DNA from: JBHPGW01 sp042569785
Lineage (GTDB): Bacteria; Planctomycetota; Phycisphaerae; Sedimentisphaerales; Anaerobacaceae
Assembly (NCBI GenBank): GCA_042569785.1
Contig: JBHPGW010000003.1
Span: 1-64,000, forward strand
Length of the DNA stretch: 64,000 nucleotides
Direction: 5' to 3'
This document shows, one piece after another, positions 24,179 through 33,924 of this stretch. Both the position numbers and the translations under genes were made by a program. The notes under the pieces are model-generated. The model did not search any database and had not been told where the DNA came from. It worked only from the letters and a program-made list of their open reading frames with translations. The stretch's first letter is position 1. The number at the start of each line of letters is the position of its first letter.

Positions 24179-25150
24179 GTGGAAAATATTGCGATGACTG
24201 ATGAGCTTTCAACATTAAATGAACTGAACTGGGGTTACCGAGCTTCCAAAGTACTTCATGTCGCAAATTCGTTAGATATTTTTACGATTCTGGGAGGCAA
24301 AGCGATGACCGTCGAGCAGATCGTTAGTCGAACCGGCAGTAATCCGGAAATGATGGAAAAACTATTGATAGCCTGCGTTTCACTTGGGCTGCTGGCAAAA
24401 CATGGTGACAAATACGCCAACTGTCAACTTAGTAAGCAATATCTTGTTCACGGTGAGCCATTATACCAGGGTGACATCATCAGGCACTCGGGAAAAGTCT
24501 GGAATTTCTGGAGCGGTCTGGAAGAATATGTCAGCACAGGCAACCGTAAGGTCAGTATCGAACCGGATGACCATAGAAGTTTTATCCTGGGTATGCACAA
24601 CGTTGCTGTCGCGGGGCGAGTACAGCTGTTTTTGGATTCGGTGGACTTGAGCGGGAAAAGTAAGATGTTTGATGTAGGCGGCGGGCCTGGCACATATTCG
24701 TTGAGTGCCTGCAAGCGCTATCGTGAATTGAGTTCTACCATTTTTGATCTGCCGGAAACTATCGCTATCACAAAAGAGTTTATAGAAAAAGACGGCTTAC
24801 AGGACAGAGTCCGTGCACGTGCCGGGGATTGGGAGGAGGATGATTTTGGTCGGGGAAATGACGTTGTATTACTTTCTAACGTAATGCATGGGCCAACCAG
24901 TAAAGCCGAGTCGATACTTTGTAAGGCTTATGATTCTATGGTCGATGACGGGTTGCTGGTGATACAGGAATTTTTATTAAACGATGAGAAAACCGGGCCT
25001 GTGATAGCGGCCCTTTTTAACGTGATGGTCGGTGCCTATTCGAGGGAAGAACTTTTTTCGGTTGTAGAAGCAAGTGGATTTTGCGATGTCAAACTCGCCG
25101 CCGAAGACGAAAAGATCGGATCGAGTTTGGTTACCGCCAGGAAAAAATAA
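24179..25150 (+). CDS. O-methyltransferase-type SAM methyltransferase cotranscribed with hemB
   Basis: A 323-aa class I methyltransferase of the plant/bacterial O-methyltransferase type: an N-terminal winged-helix dimerisation domain (~1-100, with ASKVLHVANSLDIFTILGG) and a Rossmann domain with SAM motif MFDVGGGPGTYSLSACK (~165-181) and acidic loop VVLLSNVMHG. The same fold includes BchU, which methylates a bacteriochlorophyll macrocycle, so a tetrapyrrole substrate is conceivable given the hemB operon, but small phenolic or thiol substrates are equally possible. The start is GTG 24179 or ATG 24194; both sites are weak. Confidence 0.75.
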   Translation: MENIAMTDELSTLNELNWGYRASKVLHVANSLDIFTILGGKAMTVEQIVSRTGSNPEMMEKLLIACVSLGLLAKHGDKYANCQLSKQYLVHGEPLYQGDIIRHSGKVWNFWSGLEEYVSTGNRKVSIEPDDHRSFILGMHNVAVAGRVQLFLDSVDLSGKSKMFDVGGGPGTYSLSACKRYRELSSTIFDLPETIAITKEFIEKDGLQDRVRARAGDWEEDDFGRGNDVVLLSNVMHGPTSKAESILCKAYDSMVDDGLLVIQEFLLNDEKTGPVIAALFNVMVGAYSREELFSVVEASGFCDVKLAAEDEKIGSSLVTARKK

Positions 25151-25188
25151 TTAACTCAAGCGGGCATAATGGTAACGATATGGGTTAT

Positions 25189-26121
25189 TTACTGATCGGC
25201 AATTCTGATTTGTTCTAATATCTCTTTTCCGCCGGCATTCAGCAGTTCCTTCGCAATTTCGTTGGCTGTGTTTTTGGCCTGGTCGAGAGGTGCCGAGCGA
25301 GAGGTTCTGATATATTTAGTGCCCTGGGTATCACAGATAACCGCATCAAGGGTTATAGTATCGCCGAGAATTTCTGAAAAGACTCCCAGCGGTATGCTGC
25401 ATCCACCATGCATTTTAGCGAGTATCTGTCTTTCAGCTTCTGCGCCAATGCGAGTATTCTCATCATCAAGTTTCAAGACAAGCTCTATAAGCTGGGTATC
25501 ATCAGTCCTGGTTTGTATCGCTAAAGCGCCTTGTCCCGGTGCGATAAGAAATTTGTTCGGCTCAAGTACAGCGGATATTTTTTCTGAAAGCCCAAGCCTG
25601 TTGACGCCGGCACAGGCAACGATAGCTGAATCCATGATACCGCTTTCTACTTTCGAGAGCCTGGTTTCGACGTTTCCACGCAGAGGGACACATTTGAGAT
25701 CGTTTCTTAAGTGCCGAATTTGTGCTATTCGTCGCAGGCTTGAAGTACCGATAGTTGAACCTGCGGGCAGGTCAGCTATAGACGAAACCGGTAGCGAGCT
25801 GACCAAAGCGTCGGCGGGTGATTCTCTTTTGGGTATCGCAGTAATTTGCAGCCCTGTCGTGATAGATGTCGGCAGGTCCTTAAGGCTGTGCACAGCGATG
25901 TCAGCTCTTCGGTCCAGAAGTGCATTTTCAACTTCAGATGTAAAAAAGCCGACGGAGTCTTTTTTGTAAAGGAAACTGGACTTGTCACGGTCGCCTTCGG
26001 TCGATATTTTCACGATCGAAACATTTACGTCAGCCGACAGTCCTTCAAGTGCTGTTTTGACAATGTTTGACTGTATCAGTGCAAGTTTACTTGCCCTGCT
26101 TGCGATCCTGATATTTTTCAT
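25189..26121 (-). CDS. hemC: hydroxymethylbilane synthase (porphobilinogen deaminase)
   Basis: A 310-aa enzyme that polymerises four porphobilinogens into hydroxymethylbilane. The cofactor-attachment Cys lies in MHGGCSIPLGVF (~235-246); substrate-binding Arg/Asp residues occur in VHSLKDLPTS, GTSSLRR and RGNVETRL. It is encoded opposite to hemB and ahbB, convergent with the methyltransferase gene and divergent from ahbB. Certain. Confidence 0.96.
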   Translation of the reverse strand: MKNIRIASRASKLALIQSNIVKTALEGLSADVNVSIVKISTEGDRDKSSFLYKKDSVGFFTSEVENALLDRRADIAVHSLKDLPTSITTGLQITAIPKRESPADALVSSLPVSSIADLPAGSTIGTSSLRRIAQIRHLRNDLKCVPLRGNVETRLSKVESGIMDSAIVACAGVNRLGLSEKISAVLEPNKFLIAPGQGALAIQTRTDDTQLIELVLKLDDENTRIGAEAERQILAKMHGGCSIPLGVFSEILGDTITLDAVICDTQGTKYIRTSRSAPLDQAKNTANEIAKELLNAGGKEILEQIRIADQ

Positions 26122-26302
26122 TTTTGCCTTTATTTCTTTGCGTTTTGCAGTTTTTACTTTATCAGGCGGTTATTTTCAAGTATTTTTTGTGCCAACTACC
26201 GAGTATACCATAACTTGCAATTTTAGATTGGATTTGCTATCATACGATTACAGCTTTTGTTTTAGTAACGATGAGGAAAATTGAGGTTTTATCTGCTTGC
26301 CG

Positions 26303-26818
26303 ATGACTGTCGTTTCCAGGGAAATTGTAAAAACGATGCTACAATCTTTGTCAGATACTGAATATAAAATCCTGGCGGTTCTTCAGAAAGGTCTGCCAAA
26401 GACTGTGACACCTTATCAGGATATGGCCCAAGAGATCGGTATTGGAGTTGCGGATTTGTTAGCAGTGCTGAAGGATTGGCAGAGTACAGGCAGGTTACGA
26501 AGGATCGGAGCGATCGTGAATCACTTCAAGTTGGGCCTTGGGGCTTCAGCGATGGTAGCCTGGGATGTTCCAGATGAGCAGATCGAAAAAGTTGGGACAA
26601 TGCTGGCAGGCTATAAGCAGGTCAGTCATGCTTATCAACGCCAGGCCCGGGAGAATTGGCCTTACAACCTGTATACCATGGTTCATGGCAAAAATCCCGA
26701 AGAGGTTGAACAATTGGTTTGTGATATGAGTAAAACCTGCGGGGTATCGAACTACCGGGTACTGAGCACGGAAAAAGAATTAAAAAAGACAGCACCTGAA
26801 TATATTAAAGAGCGGTAA
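26303..26818 (+). CDS. ahbB: siroheme decarboxylase subunit (AhbB-like)
   Basis: A 171-aa Lrp/AsnC-fold protein that acts as an enzyme: the AhbA/AhbB pair removes two carboxyl groups from siroheme in the alternative heme pathway. The N-terminal helix-turn-helix (SLSDTEYKILAVLQ, RLRRIGAIVNH) and the C-terminal part with VSHAYQR and WPYNLYTMVHG carry catalytic-type His/Tyr/Arg residues, and TEKELKKTAPEY is typical of AhbB. Its AhbA partner is not in the window. ATG 26303 is used; TTG 26297 is possible and a weak site leaves doubt. hemA follows after 19 bases. Confidence 0.82.
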   Translation: MTVVSREIVKTMLQSLSDTEYKILAVLQKGLPKTVTPYQDMAQEIGIGVADLLAVLKDWQSTGRLRRIGAIVNHFKLGLGASAMVAWDVPDEQIEKVGTMLAGYKQVSHAYQRQARENWPYNLYTMVHGKNPEEVEQLVCDMSKTCGVSNYRVLSTEKELKKTAPEYIKER

Positions 26819-26837
26819 TAAAATACAGAGCATATAA

Positions 26838-28130
26838 ATGCGGATCATAGTAGTCGGACTAAATCATAAAAGCGCAGGGGTGGAAATTCGCGAAAGACTG
26901 GCTTTCGATAGCGAAGAAAATGTCCGTGCGCTGAAAGAACTCAAAAGTAAGTTCTGCGAATCGGAATTTGTAATACTTTCGACCTGCAATCGTGTCGAGC
27001 TTTATTGTGCGTCCCAGGGAGACGATCTAATCGACGAGAAGGAACTTACCGAATTTCTCGCCGAATTTCATGATCTGGATTTTGATTATTTTGGTCAGTA
27101 CCTCTATGTGTATCGTGACAGTGACGCGATCAGGCACCTGCTGAAAGTTTGTTCGAGTTTGGATAGTATGGTGGTTGGCGAATCGCAGATAATCTCACAG
27201 GTCAGGGACAGCTACAGGATCGCATGTACAAACGGCAGTACCGGTAAGATATTGAATCGTCTGTTTCACTGCGCGTTTACGGTCGGCAAAAAAGTGTATA
27301 CCGAAACCTCTATATCCAACGGCAGGGTAAGTGTCGCCGGTGTCGCGGTCGAGCTTGCCAGGGAACTTTTCGCCAATGTTAGTTCTGCCAGAGTTGTCGT
27401 CATCGGTGCCGGTGAAATGGCCGAACTTCTAATCCAGCACTTTTTGCATGTTAAGTGCAAAGATATAACCATACTGAACCGTTCATACAAAAGAGCTGTG
27501 GATATCGCCGACCGCTACGGTGTCAAGGCAATCAGCTGGGAAGAACTTCAATCTCAATTGATCGGCGCAGATATTGTGGTCTCAGCAGCGGCGGCGCAGG
27601 ATTATCTGTTCGAGAAAAGCGGTTTCGAAAAAACAACCGCTAACCGATGGGGCAAAGAACTATTGATCATAGATATAGCGGTGCCTCGTAATTTTGCCCC
27701 CGCCATAAATGGATTGAAGGAGATTCATCTTTATAGTATCGATGATCTTTCAGAAGTTGTCGAACGCAACCGCAAGGCCCGGCGAGAGGATATAGACAAA
27801 GCGATGGATATCATTGATAAAGGCAGCGTCGATTTTATGAAGTGGCTTGGCAATAGTGACGTGGGCCCTATGATCGGACAGATGAAAGAAAAATTCGCTC
27901 AGATAGCTCAAAGGGAACTTGAGCAGTTTTTCCTCGATCAGCCGGAACTGTCGCAACACAGGCAGGTAGCAGAGGCGATGGTCAATCGAGTTGTCGGTCA
28001 GTTGCTGCACCGTGTAATAAAAAATATCGATGAAATAACCGGTAAGGACGGCCCCGCTGAAGCGGCCAGACTGATAGACGGTATCGTGCGTGAGGCTGGA
28101 AAGATTACCTATGAGTCGGATAATGGATAA
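26838..28130 (+). CDS. hemA: glutamyl-tRNA reductase
   Basis: A 430-aa NADPH enzyme that reduces glutamyl-tRNA to glutamate semialdehyde, the first step of tetrapyrrole synthesis. The catalytic domain has GLNHKSAGVEIRERLAF and the nucleophilic Cys in LSTCNRVELY (~46-55); the NADPH domain has VIGAGEMAELL (~190-200); a helical dimerisation domain ends the protein. It lies between ahbB and ahbD, 12 bases before the latter. Confidence 0.96.
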   Translation: MRIIVVGLNHKSAGVEIRERLAFDSEENVRALKELKSKFCESEFVILSTCNRVELYCASQGDDLIDEKELTEFLAEFHDLDFDYFGQYLYVYRDSDAIRHLLKVCSSLDSMVVGESQIISQVRDSYRIACTNGSTGKILNRLFHCAFTVGKKVYTETSISNGRVSVAGVAVELARELFANVSSARVVVIGAGEMAELLIQHFLHVKCKDITILNRSYKRAVDIADRYGVKAISWEELQSQLIGADIVVSAAAAQDYLFEKSGFEKTTANRWGKELLIIDIAVPRNFAPAINGLKEIHLYSIDDLSEVVERNRKARREDIDKAMDIIDKGSVDFMKWLGNSDVGPMIGQMKEKFAQIAQRELEQFFLDQPELSQHRQVAEAMVNRVVGQLLHRVIKNIDEITGKDGPAEAARLIDGIVREAGKITYESDNG

Positions 28131-28142
28131 GGATGTAGAAGG

Positions 28143-29252
28143 GTGAATCAAATATCACAGTCAAATCGATCACTAAGGCTTTTGTTCTGGGAAAGCACGA
28201 TCAAATGTAATCTAAGCTGTGCTCATTGCCGTCGGCTGGAATCTAATCAAGCCGCTATCAGGGACTTGTCAACCGGGCAGGCTCGTAATCTTATCGAGCA
28301 ATTGGCTCAGTTAGGCGGGACCCAGCCAATGATGCCCGTGCTGGTATTTTCGGGTGGAGAACCCTTATGCAGGGAAGATATATTTGAACTGATCGATTAC
28401 GCGAAATCGCTTGGTATCACTCCGGCACTTGCTACAAACGGCACGTTGATAGATGAAGAAGCGGCAGGAAAAATCGCCAATAGTGGAATTGCAAGGGTCG
28501 CGGTCAGTTTAGATGGTGCTACCGAAGATGTGCATAATAAGCTTAGGAAGTTAGATGGTTCATTTGAGAAAGCTCTTGAGGGGATCGGGAATCTTCGAGC
28601 AAAAGGTGTCGATTTTCAAATAAATATTACATTGACCCGACACAATGCGCATCAACTGAAAGAGGTTTATGAATTATCCAAATCGCTTGGCGCTGCCGCG
28701 ATTCACATATTCATGCTGGTTCCAGTCGGGTGCGGACAGAAACTGGCAGAAACTGATATGCTTTCGCCTCGAGAATATGAGGACAAGCTGCTTGAGATAT
28801 GTCTGATGGACAGCTTAGGGCAGTTACAGGTCAAGGTTACCTGTGGGCCGCACTATGAACGTGTGATTAGAGAACAGGGTTTACACCAGAGCCGTATCAA
28901 GGCCGGCAATCCCGGGGGTTCTGTACCAGGTATAAGCGGACATGGCGGCAGTTCCAAAGGTTGCCTGGCGGGGCTTGGAGTTTTGTTTGTAGGTCATCAG
29001 GGCAATGTCTTCCCCTGCGGGTACCTGCCCGTCAACTGCGGGAATGTAACTAAGGAATCGCTTGTGGATATATGGCATAACAATAAGGACCTTGCGAAGA
29101 TGCGGCAGGTAAGTGATCTTGAGGGTAAGTGCGGAGCCTGCGGTTATAAAGAGGTATGCGGCGGATGCCGCGGCAGAGCTTACGCGGCAACTGGCAACTA
29201 TATGGCAGAGGAACCATTTTGTGTTTATATTCCACCACGCACAGTTCATTAA
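28143..29252 (+). CDS. ahbD: radical SAM heme synthase of the siroheme pathway (AhbD-like)
   Basis: A 369-aa radical SAM enzyme that in this pathway oxidatively decarboxylates two propionates of iron-coproporphyrin III to give heme. The SAM cluster motif is CNLSCAHC (~23-30), followed by FSGGEPLCRED; the C-terminal auxiliary-cluster region has GCLAGLG, FPCGYLPVNCGNV and CGACGYKEVCGGCRGRAYA, whose spacing fits AhbD better than AhbC. Start is GTG 28143 with AAGGATG upstream. It closes the ahbB-hemA-ahbD operon. Confidence 0.85.
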   Translation: MNQISQSNRSLRLLFWESTIKCNLSCAHCRRLESNQAAIRDLSTGQARNLIEQLAQLGGTQPMMPVLVFSGGEPLCREDIFELIDYAKSLGITPALATNGTLIDEEAAGKIANSGIARVAVSLDGATEDVHNKLRKLDGSFEKALEGIGNLRAKGVDFQINITLTRHNAHQLKEVYELSKSLGAAAIHIFMLVPVGCGQKLAETDMLSPREYEDKLLEICLMDSLGQLQVKVTCGPHYERVIREQGLHQSRIKAGNPGGSVPGISGHGGSSKGCLAGLGVLFVGHQGNVFPCGYLPVNCGNVTKESLVDIWHNNKDLAKMRQVSDLEGKCGACGYKEVCGGCRGRAYAATGNYMAEEPFCVYIPPRTVH

Positions 29253-29317
29253 TACTACATGGATAACTTTTTATTTTATTCAAACTTACCTATTTCTTTG
29301 AAATCTGTCAGTTTGAA

Positions 29318-31840
29318 TCACTTACCTATTGGCGGCAGATCGGAAAGTTCTACAAACGTTCCTCGGATATACGGTATCCCGAAAAGATGCTTGCCCGGCT
29401 CACCATCAGCGCCATCATCAGTATAATTAACCACAAATATCCGCCCATCATCAAGCTGAGTCCAGCCGGAATACCCCTGTTCGTGACCGTTGACGGTAGC
29501 CTCAACCTCGATCACATGGTCAAGCTGATACTGGTCAGGAAAACCATCCTTGCTCGCCGACCATAAAATTTCCATCCTCTTCTTTGTATGCGGATCGTCG
29601 AGCACAACATCAAACCTCTTCCAGATACTATAGCCGGTAACTTCAGGCTTGATATGATGCAGATAAACATCAGGGTCGGTATTCATTACATCGCCGTCAT
29701 TGTTCCAACTGCCGTACTTTTCGTTACCAAACCCAAGAGCATAGTAACTCGTTTGCCCACTGGTTGGCCCTGAAAAATTGATCTTTGCACCGCTGTACCC
29801 TTTAAGCCGATTATCACCTTTATCCGTATTGATCCTCATTACTCCATCGACATACAGCTTCATCAGTTTGCGATTACTAACGATTCGATAGGTATGAAAT
29901 TTTCCTGGTTTAACCTCTACACGCAGCGACTGATCATGAGCCATCACAACATGATCGGTAAACACCCGCAGCTTACCGGCAAATGGAACTGATATCGTAG
30001 CGGCTCTGCCGTCATTGCGAACCACTTTAACCTCAGCGGTGACATCGACTGTACTGTCTTCGGTATCCTGTGGCCGAACAATATAATGAGTAAACTGACC
30101 GCGTATCCCGTCGCTGTCAATATGAAGCATCCCGTCTTTGAGCCCGACACTGTCACGGTCATTAATATGCCCGCCTGTCGGACGAGCCTCGGTTGTGTCA
30201 AGCGGATCGCCAACAAAAGCCCGCAGCGATGCGCGACCAACTCCGAACCTGTAAGTAACCATCACACGTCCGTCTTTCAAAAGCCCAGCACACGTCCTGC
30301 CGGTAATCGGGAAAGGCAGGTCCTGAACTTCCCACGTCTTACCCATATCATCCGAAAACGCTTTAACACCCACCATGCCTTCGTCACGCCATTCACGAGC
30401 ATAGATAAGCAGTCGACCATCGTCCATTTCGATTATAGTCGCCTCGGAAAGATTGTTAGGCGGAAAATGCAGCAAATCCGACCAGAATTCCCACGTTTGT
30501 CCGCGATCTGTCGAACGATAGAACTCAAGCTGTTCCGGATCCGTCATCCCTGTCTTTGCTGAACCGCCAATCCACGAACCGGTCAACATCCACGAGCCAT
30601 CGGAAAGTTCAGTGATTCGGCTTTGAACGCAAGCTCCCTTGCCTCCGATTTCCGTTGGCTTGCACCATCGCTCATTCGTCCATGTCTTCCCGCCATCGGT
30701 ACTGTCGAACATCGCTATCGGAAAACTTCTGCTATTATCATCATACATATACCCGTAAACATCCGTTGTCAGCAGCAGCGTCCCGTCCTTTAACTTTTGT
30801 ATACGTGGACAGTTCGAGTTAAGCCCGGTAGCAATTTCCGGCTTCGACCAGGTCTTGCCAAGATCATAACTGTGAGACATCGAAACTCCGCCTCGTCCGC
30901 CAGTATGAGCGCCGTTGCGCCAGACGCTGATCAAATGATCATGCCCCGCTAATGTCACATCACAAAAACCATAATGTTCTCTCGGCTTACGAGCGATAGT
31001 AACATGCTTTCCAGGCTTGCGCCAGGTAGAACGCATCGACTGAAATTTAAACCCGCGTCCAGGCCCAACCACACGGTCCTTTTTCGCAAGCCGATGAGGA
31101 CGCACTTTTTCACCAACCGCCCATACCTTTTTCAGCACCCGCAAATTCTCTATCGCAGGCCCATTAACATACTGCTCAACCTGAACCTCATTTAACTTTT
31201 CAGCCGTTTGTGTTAACGTTACATTCTCAGCCAACAGGAACCAGTCATCATCCCCTCGTCCGCTAACCCAGGCTGTCATTTTCTTTGATTCAAGATTAAT
31301 CCGAATCTTAAAATCATAAGCGGTATTCGCCCGTGCATGCCCGCCGAAATAATCTATATAGCCATCAGTCACCCAGGGCTTGACATAAGCCTTATCCGCA
31401 TGACCGTTAGGCTTAGCAAGCCCAAATCGCAGAACAGTAACAAACTCATCGCCGTCTCTCTGGGCTAATGTCACCGTCTCAAGATACCTCGACCCCAGCG
31501 TCGAACCGATCTTACCTTTCCTGGGATCACCTGTTTTTTTACCAACCGTTTTCACCGATTCTTCCGGCCCAAGCCCTGTAAGCTTACCTGCCCACGTCTC
31601 ATGGACCAATTCAGCTTCAGGATTCCATTGCGGCACACCATCGACCAGTTTGATAGGATTGGTATCGCCCATCTTAAAAGTAGCATAGATATAAACTTGC
31701 CCCTTCACCGCCTTTATAGATTTCACCGTAAGAAATTCAGACTTCGCTGTCCTCTCAAACGAAAGCCCCTTAGCCAACAAACAGTTACCGCAAACCAAAG
31801 CAACAACCAAAGCAACCACTATCATTTTTAGATTCTTCAT
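29318..31840 (-). CDS. secreted BNR-repeat (sialidase-like) protein with LamG-type domain
   Basis: An 840-aa exported protein. A signal peptide (MKNLKMIVVALVVALVCGNC) is followed by a beta-sandwich region (~25-240), a six-bladed-propeller region (~285-580) with Asp boxes such as SYDLGKTWS, STDGGKTWT, STDRGQTWE and SDDMGKTWE, and a C-terminal part containing a concanavalin-like insert (~590-740, KLYVDGVMRINTD). This is the architecture of exo-sialidase-like and related glycoside hydrolases of unsettled specificity. Start 31840 has AAGGGG; the longer frame lacks a signal. It is convergent with ahbD and divergent from the GH42-like gene, so the two may act on one glycan. Confidence 0.78.
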   Translation of the reverse strand: MKNLKMIVVALVVALVCGNCLLAKGLSFERTAKSEFLTVKSIKAVKGQVYIYATFKMGDTNPIKLVDGVPQWNPEAELVHETWAGKLTGLGPEESVKTVGKKTGDPRKGKIGSTLGSRYLETVTLAQRDGDEFVTVLRFGLAKPNGHADKAYVKPWVTDGYIDYFGGHARANTAYDFKIRINLESKKMTAWVSGRGDDDWFLLAENVTLTQTAEKLNEVQVEQYVNGPAIENLRVLKKVWAVGEKVRPHRLAKKDRVVGPGRGFKFQSMRSTWRKPGKHVTIARKPREHYGFCDVTLAGHDHLISVWRNGAHTGGRGGVSMSHSYDLGKTWSKPEIATGLNSNCPRIQKLKDGTLLLTTDVYGYMYDDNSRSFPIAMFDSTDGGKTWTNERWCKPTEIGGKGACVQSRITELSDGSWMLTGSWIGGSAKTGMTDPEQLEFYRSTDRGQTWEFWSDLLHFPPNNLSEATIIEMDDGRLLIYAREWRDEGMVGVKAFSDDMGKTWEVQDLPFPITGRTCAGLLKDGRVMVTYRFGVGRASLRAFVGDPLDTTEARPTGGHINDRDSVGLKDGMLHIDSDGIRGQFTHYIVRPQDTEDSTVDVTAEVKVVRNDGRAATISVPFAGKLRVFTDHVVMAHDQSLRVEVKPGKFHTYRIVSNRKLMKLYVDGVMRINTDKGDNRLKGYSGAKINFSGPTSGQTSYYALGFGNEKYGSWNNDGDVMNTDPDVYLHHIKPEVTGYSIWKRFDVVLDDPHTKKRMEILWSASKDGFPDQYQLDHVIEVEATVNGHEQGYSGWTQLDDGRIFVVNYTDDGADGEPGKHLFGIPYIRGTFVELSDLPPIGK

Positions 31841-31946
31841 AGTTAACCCCTTTTCAGTTAATAATAAGTTTGCGTTTCGACCATTATATCGCCATCGCCC
31901 ATTACAAGCCAATCCTTTTTCATTCGCCATTTTACGCGCGCAATAC

Positions 31947-31975
31947 TTGCATTTCACTCCTTTGGCAGGTATAAT
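31947..31975 (+). promoter_or_regulatory. promoter of the GH42-like gene
   Basis: TTGCAT (31947-31952), 17-base spacer and a consensus TATAAT (31970-31975), 36 bases before the start. Confidence 0.65.
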
Positions 31976-32011
31976 CCAAAGCCGAACAGTTATTAAGGCA
32001 AAGGCTTTTTT

Positions 32012-33823
32012 ATGGAAAAGATGATATTAAGTTCAAATATGAACGACACCTGGTTCCCGTCCATGGACGAGCCGCCTCTGCATTGTTACAAGACCGGCGA
32101 ATACCTCGACGAAATGCCCGAAGAGGACTTCCCCATTCTGCGAGAGCTTGGCTTCACCTTTCTACAGGTCGAATCGAATCACATCAACACCAACGAAACC
32201 GCCCAGAACCAATGGGACTGGAGCGAAGCGGCCGACCTATTTACAAAAATAAAAAAGCAGGGCTTCAAGGTGACATACTTTCCTCATTGGCATTGGCCGC
32301 CGCAGTGGTACGTAGATTCGAACGACTACACTCGTGTAAAATGTCTAACCCACGGCAAAACCCTGCCCTGCATATCACTCTGGGACCCAGCCATACTCCC
32401 GTGGTTCGAGAGATGTATCAAGCAATTGAAAACTGACCAGGCCGACGCTATCGACGCTATCTTCGTTGGCTTTTACGGCGATTACGGCGAAACCCAATAC
32501 CCCGTAGGCGAACCGTACAGTTCAGAAAGATTCGGCCTGCTTAGAAACTTACCCGATGTCCACATCCACGAAGATTTCTGGTGCGGCGACGAGTTGGCAC
32601 AAGCCGATTTCAAAAAGTTCATCGAAGATAAATACCAAACGATAGAGAATCTAAATTCGACCTACAACTCCAATCATACCAGCTTCGAGCAGATACAATA
32701 TCCCCAAAAAGATACCGATAAAAAAATAAAACGAGCAGATTTCATTCAGTGGTACTACCAGAGCATGACAAACTTTTCCGGTGCAGTAGCCGGCCTATAC
32801 CGAAAGTATTTCCCCGACACACCTTTGATGGTCCCAATGGGCGGCTTCAAAGAGGACTGCCGACGCGGTACCGACTATACCGCAGTGGTAAAAGCTATGA
32901 AGCCTTACAACGTTATCCTAAGAGCTACCTTTGGCGGCGTAGGAGAGTTCTACAATAACCATACTGTCGCCGCCGAATTTACCGGCACGTATCCGCTATT
33001 GAAACGTATCAGTTCCGCCTGCAAACTATACAATCTGCCTTTATGGGTCGAACCGCCATATCCCCCGCAATCCGATAGCCAAGGCGTTGTCAATCGAATT
33101 TTCGAGGCCCTTTCCTGTGGTGCCGCCGGCTACCATGAATGGGCACGCACTATCATAACCAATCGCCAAACTTATGAAAAATTCGTTCAATACCTGGTCA
33201 CAGATACCCCGCAGGTCGAATTGGCCGTTTTCTTCCCAACCAGCACCCACCGTCAGATGCCAACCCCTTCATACCCTGAAAAATTTTATCAGGGCTGCTC
33301 CGACATCAGGGCCATCGCGAACTATGACGTACTCGACGAACTTTTAATAAAAGACGACGCTTTGGATTCTTACAGGTTCCTCGTTATTTTTGAGAACGAG
33401 ATAATTGAAGAGCAGACCCTGCAAAAAATCCACCAATGGGTAAAGCAAGGCGGTATCCTGATAACCCACAACGGCATCAAATTAACAACTCTCCAAGGCG
33501 ATGACACCTTGGGCAATGAACTTGTCCAAACCGTAACCAAATCTCTCGGCAAAGGATACACCGTATTTTTCCCCGGCAACTGGGATACCAGAAAACAATA
33601 TTACGAAGTGATAAGAGAGACTATCTACAACACAAAAAAACTCGATCCCGCTTTAAAAGCGATCGAAACCTACAACAACGACTGGGTCGATGTTTTTGAA
33701 ACTGTTTTTCCAGAGAAAGTTGTATTCCTGAACCTAACCGAACATGACGTCACCAGAATCGTGGCCGGCCGGAAAATTACCATCGCCGCAGGTTCAATAG
33801 CCCAAGCCTCTCTTAGCAAATAA
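32012..33823 (+). CDS. glycoside hydrolase, GH42/beta-galactosidase-like TIM barrel
   Basis: A 603-aa protein without a signal peptide, so probably cytoplasmic. The N-terminal barrel follows the GH42 pattern: LGFTFLQVESN strand, PHWHWPPQWY, then GFYGDYGE with a likely acid/base Glu at ~160, and LPLWVEPPYPPQ with a candidate nucleophile Glu at ~347. A flavodoxin-like trimerisation region (~400-520, LVIFENEIIEEQT and WVKQGGILITHNG) and a small C-terminal beta domain complete it. Substrate unknown. Family assignment is from fold-like motifs, not a search. Confidence 0.65.
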   Translation: MEKMILSSNMNDTWFPSMDEPPLHCYKTGEYLDEMPEEDFPILRELGFTFLQVESNHINTNETAQNQWDWSEAADLFTKIKKQGFKVTYFPHWHWPPQWYVDSNDYTRVKCLTHGKTLPCISLWDPAILPWFERCIKQLKTDQADAIDAIFVGFYGDYGETQYPVGEPYSSERFGLLRNLPDVHIHEDFWCGDELAQADFKKFIEDKYQTIENLNSTYNSNHTSFEQIQYPQKDTDKKIKRADFIQWYYQSMTNFSGAVAGLYRKYFPDTPLMVPMGGFKEDCRRGTDYTAVVKAMKPYNVILRATFGGVGEFYNNHTVAAEFTGTYPLLKRISSACKLYNLPLWVEPPYPPQSDSQGVVNRIFEALSCGAAGYHEWARTIITNRQTYEKFVQYLVTDTPQVELAVFFPTSTHRQMPTPSYPEKFYQGCSDIRAIANYDVLDELLIKDDALDSYRFLVIFENEIIEEQTLQKIHQWVKQGGILITHNGIKLTTLQGDDTLGNELVQTVTKSLGKGYTVFFPGNWDTRKQYYEVIRETIYNTKKLDPALKAIETYNNDWVDVFETVFPEKVVFLNLTEHDVTRIVAGRKITIAAGSIAQASLSK

Positions 33824-33867
33824 TTTCCCCTGTTTTTTAAGTATTTTCTGTGATTTTATTTTACTTA

Positions 33868-33878
33868 CCCCCCCCCCC
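33868..33878 (+). repeat. poly(C) tract of 11
   Basis: An uninterrupted run of 11 C between two convergent genes. Length may vary by slippage or be a sequencing artefact. Confidence 0.7.
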
Positions 33879-33924
33879 GAAATTACGATATTACTCAAAC
33901 TAACCGATGGCCAATTTGAGAAAA

